A stretch of 64,000 nt of DNA, from contig NZ_CP013232.1 in assembly GCF_001584145.1 (NCBI RefSeq), positions 2,790,001-2,854,000 of the forward strand. Direction: 5' to 3'. The DNA is from Collimonas fungivorans (lineage in GTDB: Bacteria > Pseudomonadota > Gammaproteobacteria > Burkholderiales > Burkholderiaceae_D). The translations under genes and the position numbers were made by a program. The notes beneath the pieces were generated by a model, which made no database searches, was not told the DNA's origin, and was given only the letters and a program-made list of their open reading frames with translations. Shown piece after piece: positions 35,858 to 45,353 of the stretch (position 1 is its first letter; every line of letters begins with the position of its first letter).

Positions 35858-36306
35858 CTCTAGCCCTTTCTTGTTAAAGACGTGCCGCCTGGCGGCGACA
35901 CAACTGGGTGATTTGACTGACAAACGCGCTACCGTTACTTCGCCATCGCTTGCTGTGCCAGATAGGCTCCTGGTCGTTGCCGGCAAGCTGTTGCTCTCCC
36001 TTTTTTCAATTCGCCATGGAACAGGCGAGTCCTGTCCGAGCGACCGGTTCGGTGCTTCATCGATAAATTCAGATTGGATTGGCAGCCGCAAGACCTTGCG
36101 ACCTGGCAGGCGAATCTCATTGCAGCCGTAAACCGAGCGAGATTCGACCCTGCCACCTCAGAGGTATACTACAAAAACACATTTCTTCAAGGAAAGTTTC
36201 AATTCAGCCGGAGCATGGAATGCAGCCGCCTGGCCACCTCTCATTTACAAGTAAACGGCGACCGGACGCACTGAATGCAGCCGGTCGCCGTGCAAGCCGG
36301 CATAGC
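35858..36306. other. Intergenic region before the S10 gene, with a terminator hairpin
   Basis: No gene is supported. The right end has a perfect hairpin, CGGCGACCGG (36256-36265) with CCGGTCGCCG (36281-36290), 17 bp past the agmatine deiminase stop and followed on the minus strand by TTTACTTG; it is that gene's likely terminator. The S10 promoter should lie between about 35880 and 36230. Confidence 0.55.
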
Positions 36307-37416
36307 TCAAACAGGTTGTTGCTGAGTTGTGCAATGAATACCGCCGCCGCCAGCAGCAATCGCGTCAATATTCAGTTGCAGCACTTCACGCGAGGGGAAC
36401 AGGTCGCGCAAAATATCGTAGGTATTCCGATCGGATTTGGCGTCGCCAAATTCAGCGACCAGTACGGCGCGATTGCACACATAAAAATTGATATAGCCTG
36501 CAGCAAATTCCTTGTTCTCATATTTGCTGCGCACAGTGGACGGCCCTGGCAACACCACAACACGCAATTTGCGCCCCTTGGCGTCAGTAGCTTTACGCAA
36601 TATGTCCAGATGGCGTTTGGTTACTGCATTCTCGGGCGAAGAAGAGTCAGGCTCGTAGCCTGCAAGCACCACGCCAGGGCCGGCAAAGCGAGCGTAGAAA
36701 TCGGTATGGCCGTCGGTGATATCTTGCCCTGCGATCCCGGGCAGCCATACGATTTTTTCCAGGCCGAGCAAACGCATCAGCTCGGCCTCGCATTGCGCTT
36801 TGCTCACGCCAGGATTACGGTTGCGATTGAGGACGCAACTCTCGGTGATGATCGCGGTGCCCTCGCCATCGACTTCGATGCCGCCGCCCTCCAGGATGAG
36901 CTTGCTTCGCAATGGCCTGGCGCCGGTCTGTGCGCTTACGAAGCCGGCAACTTGGGCGTCGCGTTGGTAGTCCTGTTTTTCTCCCCAGCCGTTGAAATTG
37001 AAATTAACCGCGGCAATTTTCCCCTGCTCATTTTTAACGAATACGGGTCCGGTATCGCGCATCCACAGATCGTCAATCGGATGGATAATCAGCTTGGCCG
37101 CTGCACCGCATTTGCGGGCGGCGATCTCATAGTCCTCCTCCCGCACCAGCATGTTTACCGGTTCAAAAGCCGAAATGGCGTGGGCAATTTCGGCCAGGTT
37201 ATCCTGGGCCCCTGCCTGCAGGCGCTTACCCCAGATTTCTTCCTCCGGCCCAAAAGCCATCCATGTCGCTGCATGCCGCTCTGCTTCGTCCGGCATGCGC
37301 CATTTGTCTCCGGCCGCAGCCAGGACCGGGCTGTTCAAGCCACCGAACAGGCCCGCAAACAGTACGGCGCCAGAGTTCCTAAGCCCATGTTCCAATACAT
37401 CACGTCGTGTCGTCAT
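36307..37416 (-). CDS. Tat-exported agmatine deiminase / peptidylarginine deiminase-family protein
   Basis: The start at 37416 (AGGAAGAATTA upstream) gives 369 residues beginning MTTRRDVLEHGLRNSGAVLF; the paired Arg and following hydrophobic stretch to 'PVLAAAG' form a Tat signal. Core motifs match the agmatine deiminase group: 'DDLWMRDTGPVFV', 'LEGGGIEVDG', 'GHTDFYARF' and catalytic Cys in 'GGGGIHCTTQQQP'. It would hydrolyse agmatine (or a related guanidino compound) to N-carbamoylputrescine and ammonia in the periplasm, unlike the usual cytosolic enzyme. It is divergent from a LysR gene. Confidence 0.85.
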   Translation of the reverse strand: MTTRRDVLEHGLRNSGAVLFAGLFGGLNSPVLAAAGDKWRMPDEAERHAATWMAFGPEEEIWGKRLQAGAQDNLAEIAHAISAFEPVNMLVREEDYEIAARKCGAAAKLIIHPIDDLWMRDTGPVFVKNEQGKIAAVNFNFNGWGEKQDYQRDAQVAGFVSAQTGARPLRSKLILEGGGIEVDGEGTAIITESCVLNRNRNPGVSKAQCEAELMRLLGLEKIVWLPGIAGQDITDGHTDFYARFAGPGVVLAGYEPDSSSPENAVTKRHLDILRKATDAKGRKLRVVVLPGPSTVRSKYENKEFAAGYINFYVCNRAVLVAEFGDAKSDRNTYDILRDLFPSREVLQLNIDAIAAGGGGIHCTTQQQPV

Positions 37417-37554
37417 TAATTCTTCCTCGGTAGCGGACCAACCCAATTCATTCAATCGATTTAGGCTATGCAAAGTGAATACAGGACGATTATGGCGCAT
37501 GCTACACTTGAGGAATATTGATGTTTATTGGTTCGATTAATTAGATAATCTCAT

Positions 37555-38448
37555 ATGTCAGCCAGTCGGATCCCATCACTGAAGCTGTTGAGCGGCTTTG
37601 AAGCGGCTGCCCGCCTCGGCAATTTCTCGCGTGCGGCCGACGAGCTGTGCGTGTCGCAATCCGCAATCAGCCATCAGATACAACTGCTTGAAGAACAAAT
37701 TGGCCAGCCGCTGTTTCACCGGATCGGACGCGGGGTGGAATTGAACGTTGCGGGAGAAGTCTTGCTGCAGAGCGTACAACGCTCATTTGGCACCTTGCAC
37801 AGCGGTTTGACGCGCATCGCCACTTATCTGGATCCGGGACTGGTTGTACTGGTGTGCCCGGCGCCATTGCTGCATGGCTGGCTGCAGCCCCAGATAGAAC
37901 TCCTGCAAGACCGGATTCCGGGGCTATTCCCCTTGTTCTCGACAGATGAAACCGCACGTTTCATCGACGAAATCGATGTCGACATCACTATCGGAAACCG
38001 CCCGATCCAGCAACCGGGTCTAATGGAAGTGCCATTTTTGCAAGATGAATGGGTCGTTGTGGGCAATACCGCACTGGCCGCCGAGCTGATAGATGTTCCC
38101 CTGGAGCAGCATCATCTGCATACCGGCCTGGTTTGTCTGGAGGAAAGCCTGACCGACGATGCGACTGCCGGCATTTTTCGTCATCAGCTGGCGGCGTTCC
38201 GGAAACATGCGATCTACGACGACGTACGTCTATTGCTGGATGCGGTGTTGCGCAAACGCGGCATCGCCTGCCTGCCCTACCTGCTGGCGCACGACAGCCT
38301 GGTTCGCGGACAAATCGCCATCCTGCCCGGCTATCCGCGCCTTCCCGGCAGTACATGGTGGTTATCTCGCGTCGCCGGCCAGCCCCGTTCCAGCATGGTC
38401 GTGGATATCGTTGATTACCTGCTCGCCAATTCAAACAAGGACGTATAA
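37555..38448 (+). CDS. LysR-type regulator (GcvA-like)
   Basis: A 297-residue LysR protein starting MSASRIPSLKLLSGFEAAAR with 'NFSRAADELCVSQSAISHQI' and 'EEQIGQPLFHRIGRGVELN', the GcvA/AmpR-like N-terminus. The effector domain ends '-WWLSRVAGQPRSSMVVDIV'. It is divergent from the agmatine deiminase gene, 138 bp between starts, and is the likely regulator. It is followed after 6 bp by an AraC-type gene in the same direction. Confidence 0.85.
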   Translation: MSASRIPSLKLLSGFEAAARLGNFSRAADELCVSQSAISHQIQLLEEQIGQPLFHRIGRGVELNVAGEVLLQSVQRSFGTLHSGLTRIATYLDPGLVVLVCPAPLLHGWLQPQIELLQDRIPGLFPLFSTDETARFIDEIDVDITIGNRPIQQPGLMEVPFLQDEWVVVGNTALAAELIDVPLEQHHLHTGLVCLEESLTDDATAGIFRHQLAAFRKHAIYDDVRLLLDAVLRKRGIACLPYLLAHDSLVRGQIAILPGYPRLPGSTWWLSRVAGQPRSSMVVDIVDYLLANSNKDV

Positions 38449-38454
38449 ATCAAT

Positions 38455-39273
38455 ATGCTGCATCAGGAATTTGAATCTCTCGAAGAGCTGCGGGATGCCA
38501 TAAAGTGCTTTTGGTATAACAGAAGAGATTTCGGAGATGTGGAATCGAATTTTGAAGTGCTGCCTGACGGCTATGCCGAGATCATTTTCTACTTCGGAAG
38601 CACCTGCAGTATTTCCAGCAATGGAGGCTTACAGCCATTGCCATCGCCATTCATGATGGGACTGCTCAATCAGCCCGTTCTTTTAAGCGCGAAAAACCGT
38701 TTAGAAATCATTGGCATCAGGTGCTTTCCCTGGGCCGTGTTCGATCTGCTCGGACTGCCGTCCGGTAAAGGCGGAGTGCGTATATTCGAGCACCCTATCG
38801 CCCAGCTTCAATCCACATTGAATGAGTCGATTCGCGCCGGAAGGATAGATGAAGCGCTGGTCCAGGTAAAACAGTATTTCCTTGATGCACAGTCGCGGGT
38901 CGCCATTGACAGCATGTTATTCAAAGCGGGAGTCGCCATGAGCGCAGCAAACGGCACCATGCCGGTAAGCCAGGTAGCGGCGGCGGCTCATGCGACCGTT
39001 CGTACATTGGAAAGGAAATTCAAGCGATCTTCCGGCCATAGCGTTAAAGACGTGTCCGGCCTGATGCGCTTTGAGCAGGCGCGAAACCAATTATGGCTTT
39101 ATCCGGATTCCAGCCTTGCCGGCTTGGCGCGTGAACTGGGCTATACCGATCAATCCCACCTGAGCAGGGAGTTCAAGCGCTACAGCGGTACTACGCCGGC
39201 TGCATTCGCGCGCAAAGCAAAGAAAGGCAAACAGGCCGTGGGCAGCGATTTTGTCGCGTTTGTACAAGCCTGA
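38455..39273 (+). CDS. AraC-family regulator with DUF6597-like N-terminus
   Basis: A 272-residue protein. The N-terminal half ('VLPDGYAEIIFYFGSTCSIS', 'MMGLLNQPVLL', 'GIRCFPWAVFDLLG') matches DUF6597 sensor domains. The C-terminal AraC domain has two helix-turn-helix parts ('VSQVAAAAHATVRTLERKFK', 'SSLAGLARELGYTDQSHLSR') and the closing 'EFKRYSGTTPAAFA'. It starts 6 bp after the LysR stop, so both may be co-transcribed. The monooxygenase frame starts about 40-50 bp downstream and could be a target. Confidence 0.85.
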   Translation: MLHQEFESLEELRDAIKCFWYNRRDFGDVESNFEVLPDGYAEIIFYFGSTCSISSNGGLQPLPSPFMMGLLNQPVLLSAKNRLEIIGIRCFPWAVFDLLGLPSGKGGVRIFEHPIAQLQSTLNESIRAGRIDEALVQVKQYFLDAQSRVAIDSMLFKAGVAMSAANGTMPVSQVAAAAHATVRTLERKFKRSSGHSVKDVSGLMRFEQARNQLWLYPDSSLAGLARELGYTDQSHLSREFKRYSGTTPAAFARKAKKGKQAVGSDFVAFVQA

Positions 39274-39313
39274 CGCCGAAGCATTCAAGTATCTTGCGTA
39301 TCAGTCATTCCAC

Positions 39314-40882
39314 ATGAAAGCTACGCTTGAAAACCACGCTTGAAAGCAAGAAATCCGCACAAGATCATTTCATTTACGATGTAATCATTGCCGGCGCAGG
39401 GCCCGTAGGCCTGTTCCTTGCCTGTGAACTGGCCTTGGCCAAGTGTGCCGTCCTGCTATTGGAAAAGGCGGAGGATCCGCACTCGCCCTTAAAGCAGCTC
39501 CCTTTCGGCATGCGAGGGCTCTCGGCCCCAACTATTGAGGCGCTTTATCGTCGTGGATTGCTAAAAGAACTTGAGCTGCCAAAACGCCTTAAAGATCCCC
39601 ATGGCGCGCCAGCTTCCGTACAAGAGACGCAACTCCGTCGTCCAGGGGGCACTTCGCCGGCATTCAATTCCAATACGACAATATTGACACCTCACAGTGG
39701 AAGTACCGCCTGCCGAGCTCGATAGATACCAGTTTGTTGTCTGAATTGGGGGAGTTTGAATCGGTGCTGACTCGCCGCGCAGAGGCCTTGGGGGTAGAAA
39801 TCAAGCGCGGGCTTGCCATTACCGGCTTTCAGCAAACCGAGGACGGGGTGACGGTTCAGTCAGGTGAGCAATTTTTTAAAAGCAAATGGCTCGTCGGTTG
39901 CGATGGCAGCCGTAGCGTCGTTCGCAAGGCCGGTGGTTTTGAGTTCGCAGGTACGGAACCAGAATTTACCGGCTACTCCGCACTGTTGGATATTGCCGAC
40001 CCGGAGAAACTCGGCCCAGGCCGAAACGTGACACCAAGAGGGATGTACTTCCAATCCCAGCCGGGTTACCTGATACTCCAGGATTTTGATGCCGGGGCAT
40101 TTCATCATGCAAAGAAACCAGTTACGCTTGAACACGTGCAGGAGGTCGCGCGCCGCATCTCGGATACCGACGTGACCATCAGCACCCTGCATATCGCAAC
40201 CACCTGGACCGACCGTGCACGGCAGGTTACAAGCTACCGCAACGGAAGGATATTTTTAGCTGGCGATGCAGCGCACATCCATTCGCCGTTGGGAGGCCAA
40301 GGACTCAACCTTGGGCTGGGCGATGCCATGAACCTGGGCTGGAAGCTCGCCGCAATCGTCCAGGACAAAGCGCCTGAAGGTTTGCTGGACAGTTATCATG
40401 CTGAACGATACCCAATTGGCGCACAGGTTCTGGATTGGTCGCGCGCCCAGGTTGCCATCATGAGACCGGACCCGCATGCCCGCGCGCTGAACGCAATTAT
40501 GCGCGACCTTATCAATACCCGTGACGGCGCCACCTATTTTGCAGGAAGGGTGTGGGGTATTCTCACGCACTACAATCTCGGCGGCGGCCATCCTCTGGCA
40601 GGCCACAGCGTTCCCAACTTTGAGTTCGAGGACGGTACAAGAGTCGGCGAGTTGATGCATGGCGGCCAAGGGATACTGCTTGATTTCGATATGAATGCTT
40701 CCCTCGAAACTTTGGCGAGTGAATACGGCGGCCGAATCAAGTATGTTCCGGGCCGGGCGAAAGAACAGCTGGACTTGAGCACTGTACTGATACGCCCCGA
40801 CGGAATTGTCGCCTGGGCTTCTGACAGCAAACCTGACGAGCAATCAATCAGGACAGCGGCTGCTTTCTGGTTTGCCCGATAG
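39314..40882 (+). pseudogene. FAD-dependent aromatic monooxygenase (PheA/TfdB type), doubly disrupted
   Basis: The two frames (39327-39725 and on to 40882) form one flavoprotein hydroxylase of about 515 residues: 'YDVIIAGAGPVGLFLACELA' (FAD), 'WLVGCDGSRSVVRKAG', 'IFLAGDAAHIHSPLGGQGLN' (second FAD motif). Adding one G to the GGGGG run at 39645-39649 restores 'RRPGGHFAGIQF'. A tandem repeat of 13-bp period (39324-39346) puts the natural ATG at 39314 out of frame; without it the product would begin MKATLESKK. The substrate is probably a phenolic compound. As sequenced the gene is inactive. Confidence 0.85.
39324..39346. repeat. Short tandem repeat at the monooxygenase start
   Basis: ACGCTTGAAA occurs at 39324-39333 and again at 39337-39346, a 13-base period. 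Removing one period aligns ATG at 39314 with the coding frame, so this looks like a recent slippage duplication. Confidence 0.6.
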
Positions 40883-40883
40883 T

Positions 40884-42023
40884 CTAGAACATGTGCCGCA
40901 TGCCGAGCATGATGCCCGCCTGCCCTGTTCCCGCGACCGGAGTTGTGCCGCCGCCACCGCCGCTGACGGAATATCGGGCCTTTGCGCTATTGGCAAGGTA
41001 AGAACCTTGCGCGTAGAGTGCGGTGCGTTTGGACAGGAAATAGGTGCCGCGCAAAGTTCCCATCGCCGCGCGCGTGTCGTGGTCCTTGTTGATGATCCGG
41101 TATGCCTCGCCATCGACCAGGAGCGCCGGCGTCGCCAGATACGATGCGCCTATGAAGAACAGGTTCGAGCGCACATCGGCCACCGCGGCCGATTCGGTAT
41201 CGACGCGGCGATTCAGCCAGCCTGCGCTGATTTTGGCGTCTCCGAATTTCGCGTATGCGCTTATATGTGCGCGTGCGTCCTTGTCAGAGCTGCTCGCGAG
41301 TACTGTCGGCGCCACGCCGTCAAAAAAATTGGCAGCGGCATTCGGACCGCCGCGTTGCTCTTCATACGATGCGGCGACGCCGAAGGATGCTGCATCGTAC
41401 TTGCCCATCACCGACCAGTCCCGGCATGCGGTGGCGGCGCCAGGCAGGGAACCGGCGCAAGTGCCCGCCCCGGGCGAATTCCCGGTGCCGGCGGCATCGC
41501 GCCCGAACGAGTAGCCGGCGCCAAGCGTCAGGTTGTGCAGCGTATTGACATAGGTAACCGAATTGTCGGCGCGGGCATTCGGCACATAGGCGTCCAGCGA
41601 GCCGAGGCCGTAGATGTCGGGGCCGATGAGGTCGGCGCCGGCCAGCGCCAGGTAGGTCATCGTATATTGCCGCCCGAATGCTAGCGTGCCCTGCGGCCCC
41701 TTTATCCCGACGAAAGCCTGGCGCCCGAACAGCCGCCCGCCTTGCCCGGAATCGCCTGCACGCACGTTGAAACCGCTTTCCAGGGTGAACACCGCGCTGT
41801 AACCGCTGCCGAGATCCTCGGTGCCGCGCACACCCCAGCGCGAGGGCAACTCGCCCGTGACGCCTGGCATGCGCAGCACGTGATCGCCTGCTGCATTCGC
41901 ATGCGACACATATTCGATACCGGTATCGATCACCCCATACAGGGTTACGCTGGTTTGCGCTACGGCGGCCGTGCTTGCCGCACTGAGTGCGCTGCACATA
42001 AGAATGCGTTTGGACGTTAACAT
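40884..42023 (-). CDS. Gram-negative porin (Burkholderiales type)
   Basis: A 379-residue outer-membrane porin: signal peptide ending 'STAAVAQ', first strand 'SVTLYGVIDTGIEYVSHA', 'SRWGVRGTEDLGSGYSAVFT', 'GRLFGRQAFVGIKGPQGTLA', and C-terminal strand 'GIMLGMRHMF' ending in Phe. It is the last gene after the transporter (44-bp gap) in the ferulate cluster and probably lets aromatic acids cross the outer membrane. Its stop is one base from the stop of the converging monooxygenase. Confidence 0.88.
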   Translation of the reverse strand: MLTSKRILMCSALSAASTAAVAQTSVTLYGVIDTGIEYVSHANAAGDHVLRMPGVTGELPSRWGVRGTEDLGSGYSAVFTLESGFNVRAGDSGQGGRLFGRQAFVGIKGPQGTLAFGRQYTMTYLALAGADLIGPDIYGLGSLDAYVPNARADNSVTYVNTLHNLTLGAGYSFGRDAAGTGNSPGAGTCAGSLPGAATACRDWSVMGKYDAASFGVAASYEEQRGGPNAAANFFDGVAPTVLASSSDKDARAHISAYAKFGDAKISAGWLNRRVDTESAAVADVRSNLFFIGASYLATPALLVDGEAYRIINKDHDTRAAMGTLRGTYFLSKRTALYAQGSYLANSAKARYSVSGGGGGTTPVAGTGQAGIMLGMRHMF

Positions 42024-42067
42024 TATCGAACTCCCCAGGCAGTTATTATCGGATTTTCACGAAAGCA

Positions 42068-43312
42068 TCAGTCATTCGCACGCGGCCGCTGCACCAGCAG
42101 CAGTGCTGCCGCCGCGGCCACCAGCGTGACAGGAATGCTGGCGCCGATGACAATGGCAGAACTGCTGCCCATCGCCAGCAGCTGGCCTGCTGCCAGCGGT
42201 CCGGCCACAGAACCAATGCGGCCGACAGCCACGGCGGCTCCGACGCCGGTGCCGCGCATCGCAGCGGGATAGAAGGCGGCTGACAGCGCATACAGAACCG
42301 ACTGCCCGCCAATCACGAACATGCCGGCGCAGAACGCTGAAACTGTTAGCGCAGTGAAGCCAGGCGCCATGGACAAGGCGGCGAGCGAAGCGATAATGCA
42401 GATGTACATGCCTGCCACCACGGCCCTGGGAGGCATGCGATCCATCAGCATGCCGATGAACAATGCGCCGAGGCCACCGCCTACGTTGAAGAAAATCTGC
42501 ACGTAGCCGACTTCGGGGCGCGTCAGACCGCGCGCTGCCATCAACGATGGCAGCCAGTTAAGCAGGAAATAGAGGACAATCAGCGTGCAAAAATAACTGA
42601 TCCAGATCTGCAGCGTTGATATGGCCCGGCCGTCGCCGAAGAGTATCGCGCCGACAGGATCAGGTCTCGCCTTGCCGTCGCGCGACGCTTTCGCGAATGC
42701 CTTCGATTCAGGCAGGAATAACAGAAGCAGCGGCACCAGGACCAGCGGACCCACACCGCCGACGTAGAAGATATGGCGCCATTCCGCATCGCCCGCACTC
42801 GATACACCGATGGCTGAAGCGATCACGCCGCCGAATGGAATGCCGCAATACATCACGCTCACAGCGGTGCTGCGCAAGCGTGGCGGCACCGCTTCCGACG
42901 ACAGTGCAATCAGGTTGGGCAGCGCGCCGCCCAGGCCGATGCCGGTCAGCACCCTTACAATCACCAGCGTATGGAAATCGCTCACCAGGGCGGTAGCGAT
43001 CGATAGCAGGCCGAACAGGCAGGCCGATATCACCAGCACGCGCTTGCGCCCGATGCGGTCGGCAAGGCGGCCGCCGAACATTGCGCCAGGCAGCAGGCCG
43101 AAGGTCCCGGCGCTGAACGCCAGGCCCATCTGCGCCACCGACAATCCGAACTCATGCGCCATGCGGGGAGCGGCGACGCCGACCGACTGCAAGTCGAGCC
43201 CCTCCAGCAGCGCGACGGCAAAACACAGGCCCAATGTAGTCAGCGCTCCGGACCTGGCAACCGACGTAGTGGCCATGCCCTTATCCAACGATTCTGTTCC
43301 GAACGCTTTCAT
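42068..43312 (-). CDS. MFS aromatic acid:H+ symporter
   Basis: A 414-residue, 12-span transporter of the AAHS (PcaK/BenK/VanK) group: 'GLCFAVALLEGLDLQSVGVA', 'GGRLADRIGRKRVLVISACL', 'GIGLGGALPNLIALSSEAVP', 'GQSVLYALSAAFYPAAMRGT'. The conserved Asp in 'LEGLDLQ' is the proton-coupling residue of this group. The start at 43312 follows AGGGATAATTAAT; a later ATG at 43276 is possible. It lies downstream of the feruloyl-CoA synthetase gene and likely imports ferulate or related cinnamates. Confidence 0.85.
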   Translation of the reverse strand: MKAFGTESLDKGMATTSVARSGALTTLGLCFAVALLEGLDLQSVGVAAPRMAHEFGLSVAQMGLAFSAGTFGLLPGAMFGGRLADRIGRKRVLVISACLFGLLSIATALVSDFHTLVIVRVLTGIGLGGALPNLIALSSEAVPPRLRSTAVSVMYCGIPFGGVIASAIGVSSAGDAEWRHIFYVGGVGPLVLVPLLLLFLPESKAFAKASRDGKARPDPVGAILFGDGRAISTLQIWISYFCTLIVLYFLLNWLPSLMAARGLTRPEVGYVQIFFNVGGGLGALFIGMLMDRMPPRAVVAGMYICIIASLAALSMAPGFTALTVSAFCAGMFVIGGQSVLYALSAAFYPAAMRGTGVGAAVAVGRIGSVAGPLAAGQLLAMGSSSAIVIGASIPVTLVAAAAALLLVQRPRAND

Positions 43313-43415
43313 ATTAATTATCCCTATTAATATTGAATATTGCGAAATGGTTGCCGATATGGCTTTGATGCATACAGCTAGCGCTGCAGCCAGGCTGGCC
43401 GCACAATGTCCGTTT

Positions 43416-45272
43416 TTATCTGCCGGGCGCAACAATCACACGCGGGTCAATGGGGCCGGGAGCGTGCAATGCTTCGATCAGGTCAGCCCGATGCTTTTGC
43501 ACCATGCCCTGGTTGATCGAGCCCTTGTCGGTGATTTCTCCAAGATCAAGCGAAGGCGGCGCCTCGAGAACCAGCAGGCGGGCGATAAATGTCGTTGCTC
43601 CCGTCGACTGCCGGTTCAGGCGCGCCAGGAGATCGGCGAAAAATGCCCGCACCGGCCCGGCGTTGAGCACTTCGCTCAGATTGGCGTCAGGCGCAAGTGC
43701 AGCAAGCCGAAAACAATCATCAATGCGCGGGAATACCAGCAAGCCGACTTCCCCGCGGTTGATTCCGGTGACGACCGCGTCCTGTACATACGGCGCACCT
43801 TCCGATACTGCGCGAGCGCGCAACGGCCCGACGCTGACGAACGTGCCAGAGTTCAGTTTGAAATCTTCGGCAATACGGCCGTCAAACTGCAAGCCGATCT
43901 CAGGACGTTCAGGATCGACAAATTTTGCCGCGTCTCCGCTGCAATAGAAACCCTCTTCGTCGAACACTTGTGCGCCGGATGCTTCGTGACGCCAATATCC
44001 GGCCATCACGTGGGGGCCGCGAAAACGCAACTCCAGCTTGCCGCCTACCGGCGCCAGTTTTGTCTCGCAGCCTGGGGCCGGCAATCCGATGTAGCCTGCG
44101 CGCGTGCCTGTTCCGGTGGTGAACAGGCAGCAAGGCGAGGTTTCCGTCATGCCAAGGCCGGCCATGATGCGGATGCGCTCGCCGCAATATTGCTCCGTGA
44201 CCCGTTCCAGCCGGCTCCAGGCCGCCTGCGACAGCCCTGCCCCGCCGAAAAAATACAGCTTCACGCGGGCAAAGAAGCGTTGCCGCAATACCTCGTCCGT
44301 TTCCAGCGCGATTGCGAGTTCTTCCCAGCCCTTGGGAACATTGAAGTAGGCAGTCGGCGATATTTCACGCAGGTTGCGCAACGTTTCCTCGAACTTGCCG
44401 GCGACCGGCTTGCCGTCGTCGATATAGAGCGAACCGCCGTTGTACAAGGCAATGCCGAGGTTATGGCTGCCGCCATAGGTGTGATTCCAGGGCAGCCAGT
44501 CGACCAGCATCGGCGGCTCTTTCGCGAACTCGGGAAACGTTTGCAACAGCATCTGCTGGTTACTGCACAACATGCGATGCGTGGTCGGAACCGCCTTGGG
44601 CTGCCGGGTGGAACCTGAGGTGAAGAGGATTTTGGCGATCGTACCGCCATCTATGCGTGCGGATACCGTATCGATGCTGGTCGGAATGTGCTCAAGCAAG
44701 CTGCCGACCGTGATGGAACGAGGCGTCGCCTGGTTCGTCGCCAATATGGCGTCGGCCGGGACAGTTGCATCGATAGCACGCGAGAACATCGCATGGTCAC
44801 TTGCGTATACCAGCCCCGGATGCAACCGTTCCAGCATATAGCGGAGTTTGCTGAAATCGCTGGAAACCAGTGAATAAGCCGGCGACAGCGGTGCGAACGG
44901 GATACCGGCCAGCATTGCGCCGAAGGCGAGCTGCAAATGCTCCAGGTCGTTGCCGGACAAGATGGCAAGCGGCCGATCCGGCGTCAGGCCGAGATCGAGC
45001 AGCGCCTGGCCGATAGCTCGCGCACGCTGCAACATGTCGGCATAAGTGATCGTGATCCAAGCGCCGCTGTGGTCTCGGCGCGCCACCAGGATCCGCTCCG
45101 GATGCGCTTGCGCGCCGCTGACCAGGCGGTCAGTCAGGCGCAATGGGAATGCTTGCAACGGCTCGGCCGAACGTAAATACCAGGCATCGCCTTTCCTGGC
45201 GATTTCGGGTGCAGCGGTAGTCACCGCCACATCCCTGTAGCGAACACCCATGCCAGTTTCAACACTAGTCAT
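43416..45272 (-). CDS. fcs: Feruloyl-CoA synthetase
   Basis: A 618-residue acyl-adenylate-forming enzyme: phosphate loop 'ILFTSGSTRQPKAVPTTH', 'YFFGGAGLSQAAW', 'GLGMTETSPCCLF', and 'CSGDAAKFVDPERPEIGLQFDGRIAEDFKL' (given here in two parts: CSGDAAKF and FDGRIAEDFKL). The overall length and 'LVDWLPWNHTYGGSHNLGI' are typical of the Fcs branch. It activates ferulate and other hydroxycinnamates with ATP and CoA for the Ech hydratase-lyase. AGGAGACAAAAGC precedes the ATG. Co-directional with ech and vdh. Confidence 0.9.
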   Translation of the reverse strand: MTSVETGMGVRYRDVAVTTAAPEIARKGDAWYLRSAEPLQAFPLRLTDRLVSGAQAHPERILVARRDHSGAWITITYADMLQRARAIGQALLDLGLTPDRPLAILSGNDLEHLQLAFGAMLAGIPFAPLSPAYSLVSSDFSKLRYMLERLHPGLVYASDHAMFSRAIDATVPADAILATNQATPRSITVGSLLEHIPTSIDTVSARIDGGTIAKILFTSGSTRQPKAVPTTHRMLCSNQQMLLQTFPEFAKEPPMLVDWLPWNHTYGGSHNLGIALYNGGSLYIDDGKPVAGKFEETLRNLREISPTAYFNVPKGWEELAIALETDEVLRQRFFARVKLYFFGGAGLSQAAWSRLERVTEQYCGERIRIMAGLGMTETSPCCLFTTGTGTRAGYIGLPAPGCETKLAPVGGKLELRFRGPHVMAGYWRHEASGAQVFDEEGFYCSGDAAKFVDPERPEIGLQFDGRIAEDFKLNSGTFVSVGPLRARAVSEGAPYVQDAVVTGINRGEVGLLVFPRIDDCFRLAALAPDANLSEVLNAGPVRAFFADLLARLNRQSTGATTFIARLLVLEAPPSLDLGEITDKGSINQGMVQKHRADLIEALHAPGPIDPRVIVAPGR

Positions 45273-45353
45273 GCTTTTGTCTCCTGCATTTCTGTTGTGG
45301 TCCGCCTTTCTGCATGAAGGCGTTGCGACCAGTGGTCATGATTGCATCCGGTG

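Noticed and set aside
36079..37419. Plus-strand open frame of 446 codons
   Set aside because: Antisense to the agmatine deiminase gene, whose catalytic motifs are complete.
39314..40882. Programmed frameshift in the monooxygenase
   Set aside because: There is no slippery heptamer or downstream structure, homologues are read in one frame, and a second lesion is present at the start.
42810..44618. Long + strand open frame of about 600 codons
   Set aside because: It is antisense to the aromatic-acid transporter and feruloyl-CoA synthetase genes, has no family resemblance, and its openness follows from the high-GC codon use of those genes.
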